Positions 46,813-58,500 of a DNA stretch of 64,000 nt are shown here, one piece after another. Position 1 is the first letter of the stretch. The number at the start of each line of letters is the position of its first letter. Location: contig NC_088780.1 in the NCBI RefSeq assembly GCF_958450345.1, forward strand, positions 34,495,667-34,559,666, in the 5' to 3' direction. The stretch is from Calliphora vicina (taxonomy: Eukaryota > Arthropoda > Insecta > Diptera > Calliphoridae). The position numbers and the translations under genes are program-made. Below the pieces are notes generated by a model. The model saw only the letters and a list, made by a program, of their open reading frames with translations, was not told the origin of the DNA and did no database searches.

Positions 46813-47855
46813 ATATTAATGGATATGAAATTAAATATTCTTTATAAAAATTAATAAATTTTATACTTCGACTTTTGTATATGTTTGAATGTGTTACAAA
46901 CTCATCAACAAAATAAATCTTTGTATACATACTTCCTACCATTACGCTTGTGGCACCAATGGTTTCACTTCGCTTTCTGTTCCGCATGCGTGGAAATGCG
47001 TGATAAAAACATGTTCGTTTTAAATCAAATAAATTTAGTTTAGATAGAAATGTTAAGTTAGACTGTATATTTATTTTATGGTAGATACAGACAGACGTAC
47101 AAACAAACATAGATGCAATGTTTGAAAATGATATGACCAACATTTGTGATGACTGACTTCTAGAGCCTTCAAAAGGAAAACAAAGCAAGAATAAGCAAGT
47201 GCAACGTCAAAATAAAGATCTGAACTGAAGTCAATAAATTATGTATAGTTGTAGAGGTTTGGTAATTAAACTGATGGCCTATAATATATTAAGCGTAGGG
47301 TGTCTGCTGATTTGAGCCTTTTTTTGTTTTCGCTCGTTAGATCAAACATGTTAAATTTTTATTCTTAACATATGCCAAGCATAAATAATATTGCGTAAAG
47401 GTGCGATGAAGTTTTGTACTTTAGTGCGTGTGGATTGAAATATGTCTGATATCTTTTTATAATTGATTATAAATTCGAAATGAATGGCTAAATAATTTTA
47501 AGAGAAACGATTGTATATTTGAAAAATATTTAATGCATTCCTATCTTAGATAGAAGGCAACCAACGCAAGGTTACTCCCATGAGTCATACATGGTGAGGT
47601 TCCAAGTTCTAACACTTTTTATGAAAGGGATCTAAAGGGGCACATGTTCTCGAAGAGGGTAAACACCTTTTTTGACGCTCTGAGACAAAATCGTTTTGTA
47701 TCTTTATTGAGAACTAAATCTCTACCAAGAAACACAAAATACATTCATAGTTCTCTATAAATATCTTCGATATTTCAATGAATGATCTTAGAATTCTGCA
47801 CTAAGTGGCTTTATTTACAGTAGATGGCGTATCTTTGGAATGCGGTTTTTGTTTT
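46813..47855. other. No gene recognised
   Basis: A 140-codon minus-strand frame at 47188-46766 runs into the MITE end and has no domain. The rest is A+T-rich. Confidence 0.4.
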
Positions 47856-47859
47856 TATC

Positions 47860-48300
47860 ATTTTTGCGCCGAATCAGTACTTGCGATGAAAAATTAACCT
47901 GAAGCGTAAGAGATCGTTTGTGAAGCACGCGCAACCAGCCGAATCAACACCAAAGCCAAATATCCATGGCGCAAAGGCAATGCTCTGTATTTGGTGGGGC
48001 CAAAATGGTCCCATGAGCTGCTGAAATCTGGCCAGACCATCATAGGTAATCTGTACCGAATGCTGTACCTTACCTGCATTATAAGGCAGTCCTTGTCCCG
48101 TCCGACTATTATTTGTTTCGATCGAGAAAGCTCTCTTTGGGAAAAGCTTCGCTTAGGATTAGAGTATCCCAATTGGCTGGATTCGTTCTTGGCCTCAAAA
48201 GAAGAGCAGTTCTTTTGGCTCGGAATCCATATGTTGCCAGAACGATGGCTAATACTTTGAATAAATTTATAATATACAAATAGTTCAACACCCAATAAAT
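47860..48300 (+). pseudogene. mariner transposase remnant 4
   Basis: Plus strand: STCDEKL (first Asp region), AESTPKPNIHG, CIWWGQNGP, GQTIIGNLYRMLY, a deletion, then WLDSFLASKEEQFFWLGIHM with LPERW, the mariner C-terminus. The middle, including the second and third catalytic Asp, is deleted. Confidence 0.85.
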
Positions 48301-48872
48301 AAGACCAAACCTTACGAAAATATTTTCAAAATATTTTGAAAGTTTTCTTTTCAGAAAAAAACCATCGCTTGAATACAAATGTTTGGCAGTCTTATAGCTA
48401 TACCTGGAAATTACCTTGTCACACGAACTCCTTAACATCCATATCTTATCAGAAACTAAGAGATTTGTATCAGTATTATAATTCTAACTGCATTTAATCA
48501 TTCACTTCCATTCAATATCCAACAAGCTCCCCTACAGCTTAACACAAATTAAAATCATATTATTTTAAAAATTTTAATTGAAAATAAACTATTTTTTTAA
48601 CAAAAAAAATAAAGTTTTTTTTGTAAATTTAATTACACCACCAAGCAAGTGAAGAATGGAATTTTTTGTAGCTGTCAGAAATTAAACATAAAACTGCATA
48701 AAACTATCGTGTGTCATAATCTGATGGCATGTTCATCAGATATGAAGTATTGAATGTATATGCAACACAATTATTTATGCATGATTAAGTTTGTGCGCCA
48801 ACAACGATAAATGAACAACAGAAATACGAGTTAGCCCATTGGTGACTGCGAATGAAACTGTAATAGATTTAT
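48301..48872. other. No gene recognised
   Basis: A+T-rich. The 109-codon minus frame at 48438-48109 is antisense to the mariner remnant. Confidence 0.4.
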
Positions 48873-48986
48873 CCCCATATGCATAAACAGTTTATAAATT
48901 TATCAAAGGTTTATAAAACAAATTTTTTATGGAAATTTTGTTTGATAAACCATTGATAAATTTATAAACTGTTTATGCATTTGGGG
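48873..48986. mobile_element. 114-bp hairpin MITE (CCCCATATGCATAAACAG)
   Basis: Near-perfect inverted arms: CCCCATATGCATAAACAG-TTTATAAATTTATCAA on the left and the complement ending CTGTTTATGCATTTGGGG on the right, with a loop of about 13 bp. It could fold fully as RNA or DNA. No coding. Confidence 0.85.
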
Positions 48987-49430
48987 TTTAAACTTTACAA
49001 AAAATATTAGTAAAGTTACTCAAATTACAAACTTTAACACGATCTTACATATATGTATATATTTGAACTTAGTTTTTGCCCTAGAACCAGACCGATCTTA
49101 CAGTTTGGTTTTGATTTTTAAAATATTTTATGATGATTTTTAACATTTGCAATAATTATCAATCATACTTATTTAAAGAGTATTTATTATAACTTTATTA
49201 TTGAAATTAATAAATTAAATTGCTGCTTAATGGGTTAAATATCTACACAGAACATCGTTACACCTGCATGTCATCGTGGATCATATGCAATGATGAATTT
49301 CTGATGGCACTTGTAGGTATTAATTGGAAATTAATTATTTGTTTTATTTTTAATAAGATTTTAAATCAAGATAAATTTATACAGTGTATTTGAATTTGTT
49401 TAATAAAGTTGTTTCAATCAAAAACAAATA
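48987..49430. other. No gene recognised
   Basis: A+T-rich, with no feature seen. Confidence 0.4.
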
Positions 49431-49431
49431 A

Positions 49432-50645
49432 AGGGTGGGCCTAATGACAATATACAACACCAAAAAAAATTACGAGGTCCGACAAATAAATTTTGATAGA
49501 GGAGACAAAAAAAAAACACGTGTATCGGCGTTTTGAAAGTTTATATATGAATTTCATTTGAGGGGGGGTTGAATTATCCCAACTCTGGCACATTCTTATT
49601 GTTAATCGTCATAAGAAACCATGTGATCCTTACATTATAGGTATAAAATGTGTTCAGCAAAGTTATGTAGAATGTTACGGAGTATATTTTTGTAGAATAT
49701 GTTAACCCTCTAAATCCTTAAGGCATTGGTTTTTTTGTCCTTCTTTTAAAAATAAGCAAAAAACACCATTAAAACAGGGATTTAAGGGTTAAAATGTTCC
49801 GCAAAAATATTGTCCGTGAAATTTTACTATAAGTCCCGGAATACACCAAAACGGAAAATTCAACCAGAAAGTCAGAAATAAGACACACCAAAAGAGAGCT
49901 TAGGGTTAATTTCGCATTTATTAAGAATTTTATTTTAAGGTACCTCAAAAATTTAACATGCCCACCCATTGAAGAACGCTTATAGCTGAAATATGCGTAA
50001 TAAAGCGGAATTGCCTAGAGCTAATATAATGTAATTAATAAATATCCAAACTCTTAATAAATACGAAATTAACCGTAAGCTCTCATTTGTTGTGTCTTAT
50101 TTCAGACTTTCTGGTTGAATTTTCCGTTTTGTTGTATTAAATGACTTATAGTAAAATTTCACGGATAATATTTTTGCGGAACATTTTAACCCCTTAAATC
50201 CCCGTTTTAATGGTGTTTGTCGCTCTTTTTTAAAAGAGGGACAAAAAAGACCCATGTCTTGGGGATTTAGAGGGTTAACATATTATACAAAAATATTCTT
50301 CGTAACATTTTATATAAATTTGCTGAATACATTTTATACCTAAAATGTTCTTTAAAATAAAATTCTTAATAAATGCGAAATTAACCCTATGCTCTCTTTT
50401 GTTATGTCTTTTTCTGACTTTCTGGTTAAATTTTCCGTTTTGATGTATTCAGGGACTTATAGTAAAATTTCACGTATAATTTTCTTGCAGAACAGTTTAA
50501 CCCCTTAAATCCATGTTTTAATGGTGGTTTTTGCACTTTTTTAAAAGAAGGACAAAAAAGACCCATGCCTTGAGGATTTAGGGAGTTAACATATTCTACA
50601 AAAAATATCTCCGTAACATTTAAAAAAAAAAATCTTCAATTTAAC
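49432..50645. repeat. Three copies of a ~300-bp unit, one inverted, each with a TTAA-flanked hairpin
   Basis: Unit phrases ('gactttctggttgaattttcc', 'cttatagtaaaatttcacg', 'catattctacaaaaatat', 'ccgtaacatt') occur inverted at about 49640-49945 and directly at about 50095-50345 and 50375-50635. Each contains a ~90-bp piggyBac-style hairpin, TTAACCC...GGGTTAA (49702-49792, 50186-50278, 50497-50589), with ends CCCTYTAAATCC. The outer GGGTGGGC ends at 49437 and (inverted) 49960 suggest a composite MITE. Confidence 0.8.
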
Positions 50646-52190
50646 GAATGACATGTAAATCTGAGGAAATAAATGATTTATTTTATTAAAATTGAATAAA
50701 TTTCTTCAAGTTTAAAAAAACTTTTTCCGAATGGCTAACAAAATTTATCTTTATAAACCACTATAAATTTTCAAACTTACTTCAGATTTTGCTCAAGGGT
50801 GGGCCATTTAAATTTGAATAGGAGGGACATAAATCTGTAACTTTTAAATCCTTAGTCATAGAATCTTCTCGTCGTAGCTATCAATTATCCCTTATAACTT
50901 AGGAGATATTCTCATTTCAAAATTAAATTTTCAACATTTTTACCCACCCTACTCCAGTTTTTTGATAACAGCGAGTCCATACATTTCCCGGTTTTCTCCG
51001 ACTAAAAAAAACGTATATGTCAAACCAAAAAAGAATTGTTTAAAAAACGTGACTGAGTCCAAAGTTATATACATTGGAATTAAAAAAATGCGATTTTTTT
51101 CAACTTTTTGGGGAAAAAAGTAATTTTTTTCTTTTTAAATTATCTAAAAAAAATTCTAAGAAGATGTATTAGGAATTTATACTATTTGAAAAGCTGACTT
51201 TACATTAGATATTTTAAATGAAAGCAAATTTGAAAATTGTTGATACTGACGGGACCAGATCCATTCAAAAGACGCCTATTTTGTAAAATTCAACTTTAGG
51301 GCAAAAATTCTCAAATCGCATAGTCGCTATCTAAATATAGTAACCCATTTCAGATGGCCAAATATTTTCATAATTATTTAGTAAAGGGTTCCGATAACCC
51401 CGACCCTGGTATGGAGATTATATCCAAAAAAACTAAAAAATCCCATTTTTGGGATTTTTCAACATATTTTAGGGAAATGCGGGATTCCTGATTAGAAATT
51501 TAAAAAATTTGTTTTCATTTTTCCATTTCTAGTAGAAAAATCTATGTATATTACTTTATAATTTCATTAAAAAATATTCATAAATAAAAATTAAATTTCA
51601 AGTTGAAAAATATGTATCTTTGCAAAAACTCAATAAAATTTTTTTTGTAAATTTTTTTAAAACCACCCAGAGAAAATTGAAGCGTTGATATATGGAATCG
51701 AAGTAGCCATTAAAGAGATTAGAGCCGAAACAGTCGAAAATGTATTGAAAAATTGGGTTGATCGGATGAGGTATTGTTGAGCCAGTCGTGGTAGTCATAT
51801 GAATTATATTGTGTTATGATCTTAAATGACAAAGTTCAACCTATCCAATAAAACCAGAAATTTGAAAAAATAATTAATACATTTTTTATAGCCGATTCAA
51901 ATTAAAAAATCTTAAATGCTTTACCCTACAATGATTTTGATGATTTAGAGCAGTAGTTGGCACTCATAGCTCCCAGAAGCCGAAGTTAATCGGTTATTTA
52001 TCTGAAAACAATACGAATGTCAATGAAGTTCATAACTGTTACATGTTATTATAATCCATGTTCCAAGTTCCATGTTCTTTCTATACCCGACCACTGATTT
52101 GGAAGGCAAATTTAATTAAACGAAGCAATTACTAGGAATTTATTTACTGCAATTCAATTCAAATTTACTTCAGATTATTGGTTGTGTATA
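50646..52190. other. No gene recognised
   Basis: A+T-rich. Another 'aagggtgggcca' at 50799 and inverted 'acccaccct' near 50945 suggest a further short GGGTGGG-ended repeat. No coding. Confidence 0.4.
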
Positions 52191-52191
52191 G

Positions 52192-52715
52192 CATATGGGT
52201 AATTCCTTATCATCGTACGTGACATTTGTACGCCTGTAGAGTGGAATAGATTTTGCAAAAATAAGAGTATCTGAATACTAATTTGGTCTTTATGTTCCAT
52301 TCAGAGGGTACTATATTTTAAAATAATAAAAAGTTCTTTCGAAATATTATTGTCCAAAATATTGAGCGAAATAAAGGTATATCGTACGTGACATAAAACG
52401 GAAGTCATGACGGAAGTCATGTAGAAATATGTGAAAATTTTCGAATCGTGAGAGGCGTTATGATTTCTTTATATTTTCTTACACTAACCGAAATAGTTTT
52501 TCTTTATAATCCGTCATATTTAAATAAAAACAATCTTTGGATGATTTTATAATAAATAAAATTTAATATCGTACGTGACATACCGTACCGACAGATTTTT
52601 CTCGTATAATAAAACAATATACATACATAGTATATTCTGTATACAAAAACTAAAAAAATTAATAGAAAATATATGTACATTCCGTTTCAATAAACAATTT
52701 GACAATAGAAGAAAA
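52192..52715. mobile_element. ATATGGGCAATTCC MITE, copy 2 (truncated, reverse)
   Basis: Reverse-complement match to 46300-46812, including three 'tcgtacgtgacat' motifs (about 52215, 52383, 52569). Truncated after 'aacaatttgacaatag', where the 52724 hairpin region begins. Carries a small 'gacggaagtcat' duplication near 52408. Confidence 0.85.
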
Positions 52716-52723
52716 AAATAAAT

Positions 52724-52879
52724 CTGAATTCACCCATGAATTTCTGAAACATTTTTTGTTCGGAACAATTTTTTTTTATATGTAGTTTGACTTTCTATTT
52801 TTGAGAGAGACTTCAAACTACATATAAAAAAAAATTGTTCCGAACAAAAAATGTTTCAGAAACTCATGGGTGAATTCAG
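52724..52879. repeat. 156-bp near-perfect long hairpin
   Basis: Arms of about 67 nt start CTGAATTCACCCATGA and meet at GTAGTTTGA / TCAAACTAC around a 22-nt loop ('ctttctatttttgagagaga'). Only one or two mismatches are visible ('atttc' versus 'aaact' near the base). The near-perfect arms indicate recent origin, as a MITE or another inverted duplication. Confidence 0.92.
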
Positions 52880-54595
52880 CTTAAGAGTCGAGAAAAATAA
52901 GAATTAGAAATAACAAGTTCACGTAGGATTTTCAAAAGAATACGTCTTGAAATAGCCAAATCTACTTGAAATATTTTCCAAGAAGATCCCCTAGAACTTC
53001 CGCAAACTAAGTATGTATTATAATGTGTAAATAACCAATTACATTCTCCCCTCAGTTCTAATGTTTAACATGGATTTCATTTGAAATCACAATAACTGTG
53101 ATTATAAAAGTTACACGCCCTTGTGGCATTAAAAGGGGCGGAGTTTTAATTGCGTATGAATTTAAATATACATATTTTTCTCTGTTTGCTGCTAGCATAA
53201 AATTACTGACTTTACGCACTTGTAATGCTTCATTTAATATGTAAACCACAATTAAACGTAATACAGGTAGACAAAACTCCATTAAATTTAATTGAAAATC
53301 ATAAAAAAGAGAGTGAGTTACAAATAATCAGAAAAAAAAGAGAGACAGAAAAAGAGTGTGTAGTTAGCAGGGATGGCAAAGTTGGTACATTTGTACTTTT
53401 TTGTGGTACAATTCGATCTTGAAAAGTAAATAGTACTCATTTCAGATGTTGATGAAAAATGTTAGATGAGTAACAAAAATTCGGTAATTTCAACAATATC
53501 AACTTACTATCTGTTGCTAGAACCGAATGAATATAACGAAATCATTCGATCAGCAACAAATTTGGGCATTACAACTGAATTTGAATTTTGCAATTTTAAG
53601 AAGAGAAAATATAAATAAATTCCTGAAATATCTAGTGAATTTGTTTAAAAACAATCCCAGCCACGAACCCCTAGTTATGGTACAATTACCGTCGAAAAAG
53701 TTCAATTTGTAATGCTAATTTGTACAATTTTTAAATTCCATTTGACTTCTCTGGTGTGTAGATAACATACATCATAAACTAATGAGATTTCGCACATATA
53801 CACAGACGTGCAACAATCAGTGGTAGGTTAAAAAATATGAAAAACTCAGTAGTTTATGAAAAAAAATAAATAAAATGTAATTATAAGTTGCCACAATAAA
53901 ATAAAACATAAAATAATATTGCGTTGCATTGCATTGAGTTGAGTTGTGTTGATGATACTGTCATGAGAGGGAAAAATGCAGCAAGTAAAGAAAATAAAAG
54001 TGAATTGTAGAGAACATGACAGAACCCATCAATTAAATGAGGAATATAAATTATAGACTTTGCATAGGCACAGATACCCTACAGTCGCTATAAATGAATG
54101 GTTACATTGACAGCAGTCATATCCAGTTTCCAAAACAAGTCGCCACTGAGAATACTTGTAATCTTCTAAAACCTTTTAACTCTCAAGACAGGGCCATTAT
54201 GTAGTCGGTCTTAGGTTTTATTAGGATTCAATGACTATTAGGAATTTAGTATTCTACATTATCTACTACTCATGCATAGACTTTCTAGTACAGATTTCTT
54301 AAGACATTCAAAAATTTCGAATAATTAAGATACCGAAATTATCTTAGGTTCTAAATCTATCTTCGGGATTGTCCCTGCAATAAATTCACCACACTCTTCT
54401 CCTCATTCTTGTCTTTATAACTTCTCATTTTTTATTGGTCATCATCCTAGGCTTTCTTCGTTGATTTGTCGTTTTTTTTTATTGGAAATTTCCTGGACAG
54501 TTTCAATTCAAATTTGCAAGAGAAAAAGGAACAAAGAAAATTGGCGGTACAACCCCAATACTTACGACAGCAAATTCGACTCAAAAATTACAATT
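52880..54595. other. No gene; diverged CACAGAGAAAC-like MITE at about 53460-53760
   Basis: 'gagtaacaaaaattcggtaat', 'gaaccgaatga' and 'aatcattcgatcagcaacaa' resemble the MITE at 15292. 53325-53370 has a purine-rich tract. The rest is A+T-rich. Confidence 0.4.
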
Positions 54596-54599
54596 TGAG

Positions 54600-55000
54600 G
54601 AACAGTTTCGTAAGATCATCTTTTCTGGAAACTGAGACCTGGAACATGGCATCACGTGATATACAATGTCTTCAAGTGCCTCCGCAAGATCTTACAAATT
54701 TCTTGGCCTGTAACAATATCCAACTTTGAGTGGAGGCAAACCAGTAGCCTATTAAAACGGAAATAAGAAACCGGAAATGGAGTTGGATAGGTCACATCAT
54801 CCGACAACCAACGATGACATTGCCAGGAAATGCTTAGACTGGAACCCAGACTGGAAGCATACGAGTTGAGAGACCAGCTAATACCTATAAGCGACAACTA
54901 ATATTATAGCTTTCGAGATTGCGGGTGAAGTGGAACGATATTAAGCATCGAGCGGACGATCGAGATCATTGGAACCATACTCCCTCGAGGAATGAGAGGA
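54600..55000 (+). pseudogene. Non-LTR retrotransposon ORF2 C-terminal tail
   Basis: Plus strand across frameshifts: LRKILQ, FWPVTISNFE, LWRQTSS, IETEIRNRKWSWIGHIIRQP, DDIARKCLDWNPDW, then degenerate sequence to SLEE. The R.W.WIGH..R.P..DI.R..L.WNP... signature is the extreme C-terminus of a class of non-LTR retrotransposon polyproteins. 5'-truncated and broken. It abuts mariner remnant 5 directly. Confidence 0.75.
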
Positions 55001-55640
55001 ACATATAAGGCGGGTGAGGCAAAACTTCCCAACCACTTCATTATAAATAGTTTTAACAGGTATTGCTACATGTATTGGAATATATTGCGTTGTCGCGATG
55101 GAATATTAAGGTTTCTGCAAATGCTCGCTTCAAACCAATCAGATGGCCTGGCCAGATTTAAGCAACTTATAATAGATTGAACCCTTTTGCTCCCACCAAA
55201 TACAAATAGATCGTAATGTATCTGTTTTTCATCGCAAGTAATGATACGGTGCAAAAATGATTTTATTTTATAGCGTTCAAGCAAGCAACAGTTCAGACAT
55301 GCAAAATCGTATTTCAAGGTCTCTCGTCTTCAATTCGTATGGTACCCATTTCCCTGCTTTTGGATAAACGCTGCTGCTCGCAAACGTTTTGAAATTACTG
55401 CTGCAGTACCTCCCAATGATTTTTCATGATCTTGTTGAGTTTGACAACAATCTTCATGGAATAATGCTTCCAATTCTTCGTCTTCAAACATTATTGGCTG
55501 GCATGGGCGATCTTTGTCTTCCGTACCAAAATCACTACTTCTGAAGCGAACAAACAATCTCTCCAACGTTGAAAACGATCGTCGTGAATCAGCGGCACTT
55601 TTTCCAAATTAAAGAAGTAAAGCAAACTTTCCGTATAAGG
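55001..55640 (-). pseudogene. mariner transposase remnant 5
   Basis: Right to left: RLFVRFRSSDFGTEDKD, PIMFEDEELEALFHEDCCQ, TQQDHEKSLGGTAAVISKRL, RAAAFIQKQGNGYH (HTH domain nearly intact, about 78 codons), then LERYKIKSFLHRIITCDEKQ (first Asp) and a degenerate catalytic half. The best-preserved HTH among the five mariner remnants. The C-terminus is lost at the junction with the retrotransposon tail. Confidence 0.88.
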
Positions 55641-55659
55641 TAAAACTCTCAGCTGTCAA

Positions 55660-56290
55660 ACTGTGAAATTTGTAGTATTACATGTTTAATTGTTAAACAA
55701 AATTTCAAAAATAATGAAAGTTTGACGGACACAGTCCAAAAACTTCGTAGAACTAAATTGAAAAATGTAGGGAGTTTTTAGATTTGGAAATGTCAGTATA
55801 ATAATTTCGAGAAGTCATGAATTGTAAATTTCAAGCTATCAAAGATTACTTGACACAGTAGTGAAGACTAAGGACCATGTACAGCATGTCCTTAGTCAAT
55901 CCTTCAATGAGTGAATGCTTCGATCAAAATCATCATCAACGATGAAGCATATTCTAACCAAGAAGCTTTATTTGTCATCCAAATTGGGATTTGACGCAAA
56001 ACAATTGGCGTGATTTTAGGATTGGAGCATACATCTTGCCAGAAAACATTGTCACTGCTTTTGATATTGCAAAAAATTGGAAAATACTTGGGCATTAGTT
56101 TCTTCCACATACATTTATTATTGATTTCATCTGCTTCTGCTATTCAAAAGACGTCTTTCAGATCGCAACAGACAACTACAAATCATAGATCTAGGCATAT
56201 GAACTTGAAACAGTCGACTGAAAACATATTTCAAAGCATGTCAAAATTAAGAAATGTGATTCAGTTGAATTGACTACTATAGGGTACATT
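55660..56290 (+). pseudogene. Tc1/mariner-type transposase remnant, family B, copy 4
   Basis: Plus strand: NNESLTDTVQKLR (HTH-like), NEWMLRSKS, INDEAYSNQEALFV (matches ..SDEAHF.L.G.V..), then degenerate sequence. The 87-codon frame at 56010-56273 is out of the transposase frame and not credible. The match is weaker than for the other copies. Confidence 0.45.
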
Positions 56291-56635
56291 AAATTTATAT
56301 GCATTTCTTCATATGTGAGATTGAAATCGTATCCAGTATATAGGAACGTTTAGATGCAACCATGTTGTCATGTTGTTCATCAATTGCAATGAATAATTGA
56401 CATAAGAGATGATTTTGATAAGAATACAATTTTAAAAATCAAGTCAACACCAACCAGGGATTTATTTTAGTTGGATGTAGCTGCAATTGAAAGTGTATTT
56501 GTTGTACATTTATTCGTAATAATAATATTTATGTACAAGTTTATTTAATAAAGTACGTTTTGAAGTTTACTTTGGCAGTTTTAATCAAGATTTTGTTAGA
56601 TATTTTACACATCAGTTGTTTGACGTTTATTGCTG
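56291..56635. other. No gene recognised
   Basis: A+T-rich sequence before the TIR element. Confidence 0.4.
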
Positions 56636-57441
56636 CACAGTGGGGCAGAATCGAAATTTTTTGGAAATAAATCTGGCATTTCTTAACGGCTAGTCCGATC
56701 GGGATAAAATTTGAACTGGGCGTAGCCAAGGAGTATTCGAGTTTAAGTTATTAAAATGCTCCAGGGTCGGCGCTATATGGGCTCAAAGTAGGGTACATTC
56801 GACATGTAAAATTTTTAAACACGTGCAATTTTTTTGTTTCCCATCCGATTTCAAAGAATTTTATATTTTTGGAAAGCGCTCGGATCTTAAAAAACTATGC
56901 TTACGTGTGCTATTTATCTCTTATAATTTCCTAGTTATAGACATTTCAAAATTGAAATTTTAAAATTTTGCCATACCTTGGTCCGCTTTTTTAAAAATAT
57001 AGGGCGCACTTTTAGACCGAATGGAGTCGAATTTTTTTGTTAGTTAGACAACTAAATTACCAACAACATACAAAAGACTTCAGAGCAATATCGATTACGA
57101 ATCCAAAAATAACCGATTTTCAATTTAAAAATTCAAAAAATACTATATTTTTGCTGTTTTTTGGACAAAAAGGTGACTTAACTCTTTTTTTATTAAAAGA
57201 CAACTTTCTTTAAGAAAATATAACAATTTTATGTTTTTCTATAAAGTTTTTTTACGGAGAACATTTTGGTATAAAAACATGTCCTATTTTTCGAACATGT
57301 CGGCCCTACACATTTTGGAAATTGACCTATTCTTTATCAAAATTTCAACTTTGGGCCCCAATTCAAATTTTATTCCTATCGGACCAGCCGTTTAGAAATG
57401 CCAGATTTATTTCCAAAAAATTTCGATTCTGCCTCACTGTG
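56636..57441. mobile_element. CACAGTGGGGC element, copy 1, complete with ~85-bp TIRs
   Basis: Ends CACAGTGGGGCAGAATCGAA and (reversed) CACAGTGAGGCAGAATCGAA; the inverted match continues through 'aaataaatctggcatttct', 'ggctagtccgat' and 'ataaaatttgaa'. 806 bp, no transposase. I could not define a clear target duplication. Copies 2 and 3 (42618, 33425) share the body. Confidence 0.9.
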
Positions 57442-57659
57442 TACTGCTAGGAGTTGGTGTTGGGTAGAAAGATGAAATAGTTTGTAACGCTACTGAATAT
57501 ACTAGACTTGTATACTGTGCTCTAAGAATTAACGAAGAAGTTAATGACAAAATAATTTGCTTTTATATTTTTTTAAAGGTTTCATGAAGTATATCTGATA
57601 AATAGCAAACGTCTAAAATATATTAACAGGGGTTTCCCAAGGCCCTTCCCAATTGAACC

Positions 57660-58142
57660 AATTTTTTATAACCTTCACCTTCGTGATAAGGGTTTATATA
57701 AGTTGTTCATTCCGTTTGTAATTTCCACAATATAATTTTCCGACAGACGTACATGTCTGTCTGAAAAAACCAGGACAACCTCGATTTTTTACCTATTTTT
57801 GACCTATATCAGGATTACTAATTCATTAATATAGACAATATGGATACCTAATGATAGATATTTCGAAGACCTTTGCAACGACGCATACCATAGTAAGTTG
57901 GACCTTCAATGGGTCAAAATCGGAAAAAATATTTTTTAACCCGAATTTTTTTTTCACCAAAAGTTTTTTTTCGCTAAATATTAAAAAAAATTATGAAATC
58001 GAAAATTTTTTTTCCAAAAATGAAAAAAACTACTTTGGAAAAAAAATAAATTTTGTTTACCTAAAAATATTTAAAATTTTGAAGTTAAATTGGTGAAGGA
58101 TATATAAGATTCGGCACAACCGAATATAGCCTCTTACTTGTT
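57660..58142 (+). mobile_element. Helitron-like type-1 repeat next to the dsx exon
   Basis: From 'taaccttcaccttcgtgataa' through 'ctatatcaggattactaatt' and 'gtaagttggaccttcaatgg' to the end 'aagattcggcacaaccgaat' and 'cttacttgtttt'. It lies about 360 bp inside the intron from the splice donor. Confidence 0.75.
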
Positions 58143-58492
58143 TTATCGAAGTTTTGAATTTAGCATTCTAAAATCTCAAGGCTGGCTTTTTAAAATGGGC
58201 AACAGTTTTATGCTGAAATTTCGGATTTAGCCTATTTATTCTAAAATCCCAAACGGTATACAGTTTTCTATACCTTTGTAAGCATTATACGCTCCTCGTT
58301 CCAAATATGGTCCCAATGAGCAACAGTTATAAAACTCACAAGACCTTGTATACGCTCAATAATTGTTTGAGTTACGTTTCACAGATTTTAAACCGTTATA
58401 AACACTATCATTTAAAATTCAGGGACTTTTTAAAATTCCCAATTTTGGGTTTTTTTGAAAGTTACAAAGGCAAAAATAATATAATATTTCTC

Positions 58493-58500
58493 ACTTACCT
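58493..58500 (-). other. dsx: dsx exon 3' splice boundary (splice donor AG|GTAAGT)
   Basis: On the minus strand the exon ends ...ATATGTCTATAG and the intron begins GTAAGTGAG, a perfect metazoan donor. The last exon base is 58499 and the intron GT is 58498-58497. The break leaves one base (phase 1, G|GT), so the next exon should supply two bases completing a glycine codon. Fly DSX has Gly-Gln-Asp at about this point before the oligomerisation domain. Confidence 0.9.

Larger units (their letters stand above)
1..58498 (-). other. dsx: Probable dsx intron downstream of the DM exon (partial), loaded with transposons
   Basis: Everything left of the splice donor lies downstream of the DM exon. No other host exon was recognised here, and the dsx common exon (motifs such as FLDYCQKLLEKF) was not seen on the minus strand. 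dsx introns are known to be large in higher flies, so the simplest reading is one intron longer than 58 kb. A nested gene or an early gene end cannot be excluded without transcripts. Confidence 0.6.

Noticed and set aside
46766..47188. 140-codon minus-strand open frame
   Set aside because: It crosses the end of a well-defined MITE and its composition is that of random A+T-rich DNA. No domain.
53940..53960. tRNA or other structured RNA gene candidates in short G+C-richer patches
   Set aside because: No cloverleaf with A-box/B-box elements or a conserved ncRNA pattern could be read anywhere in the window.
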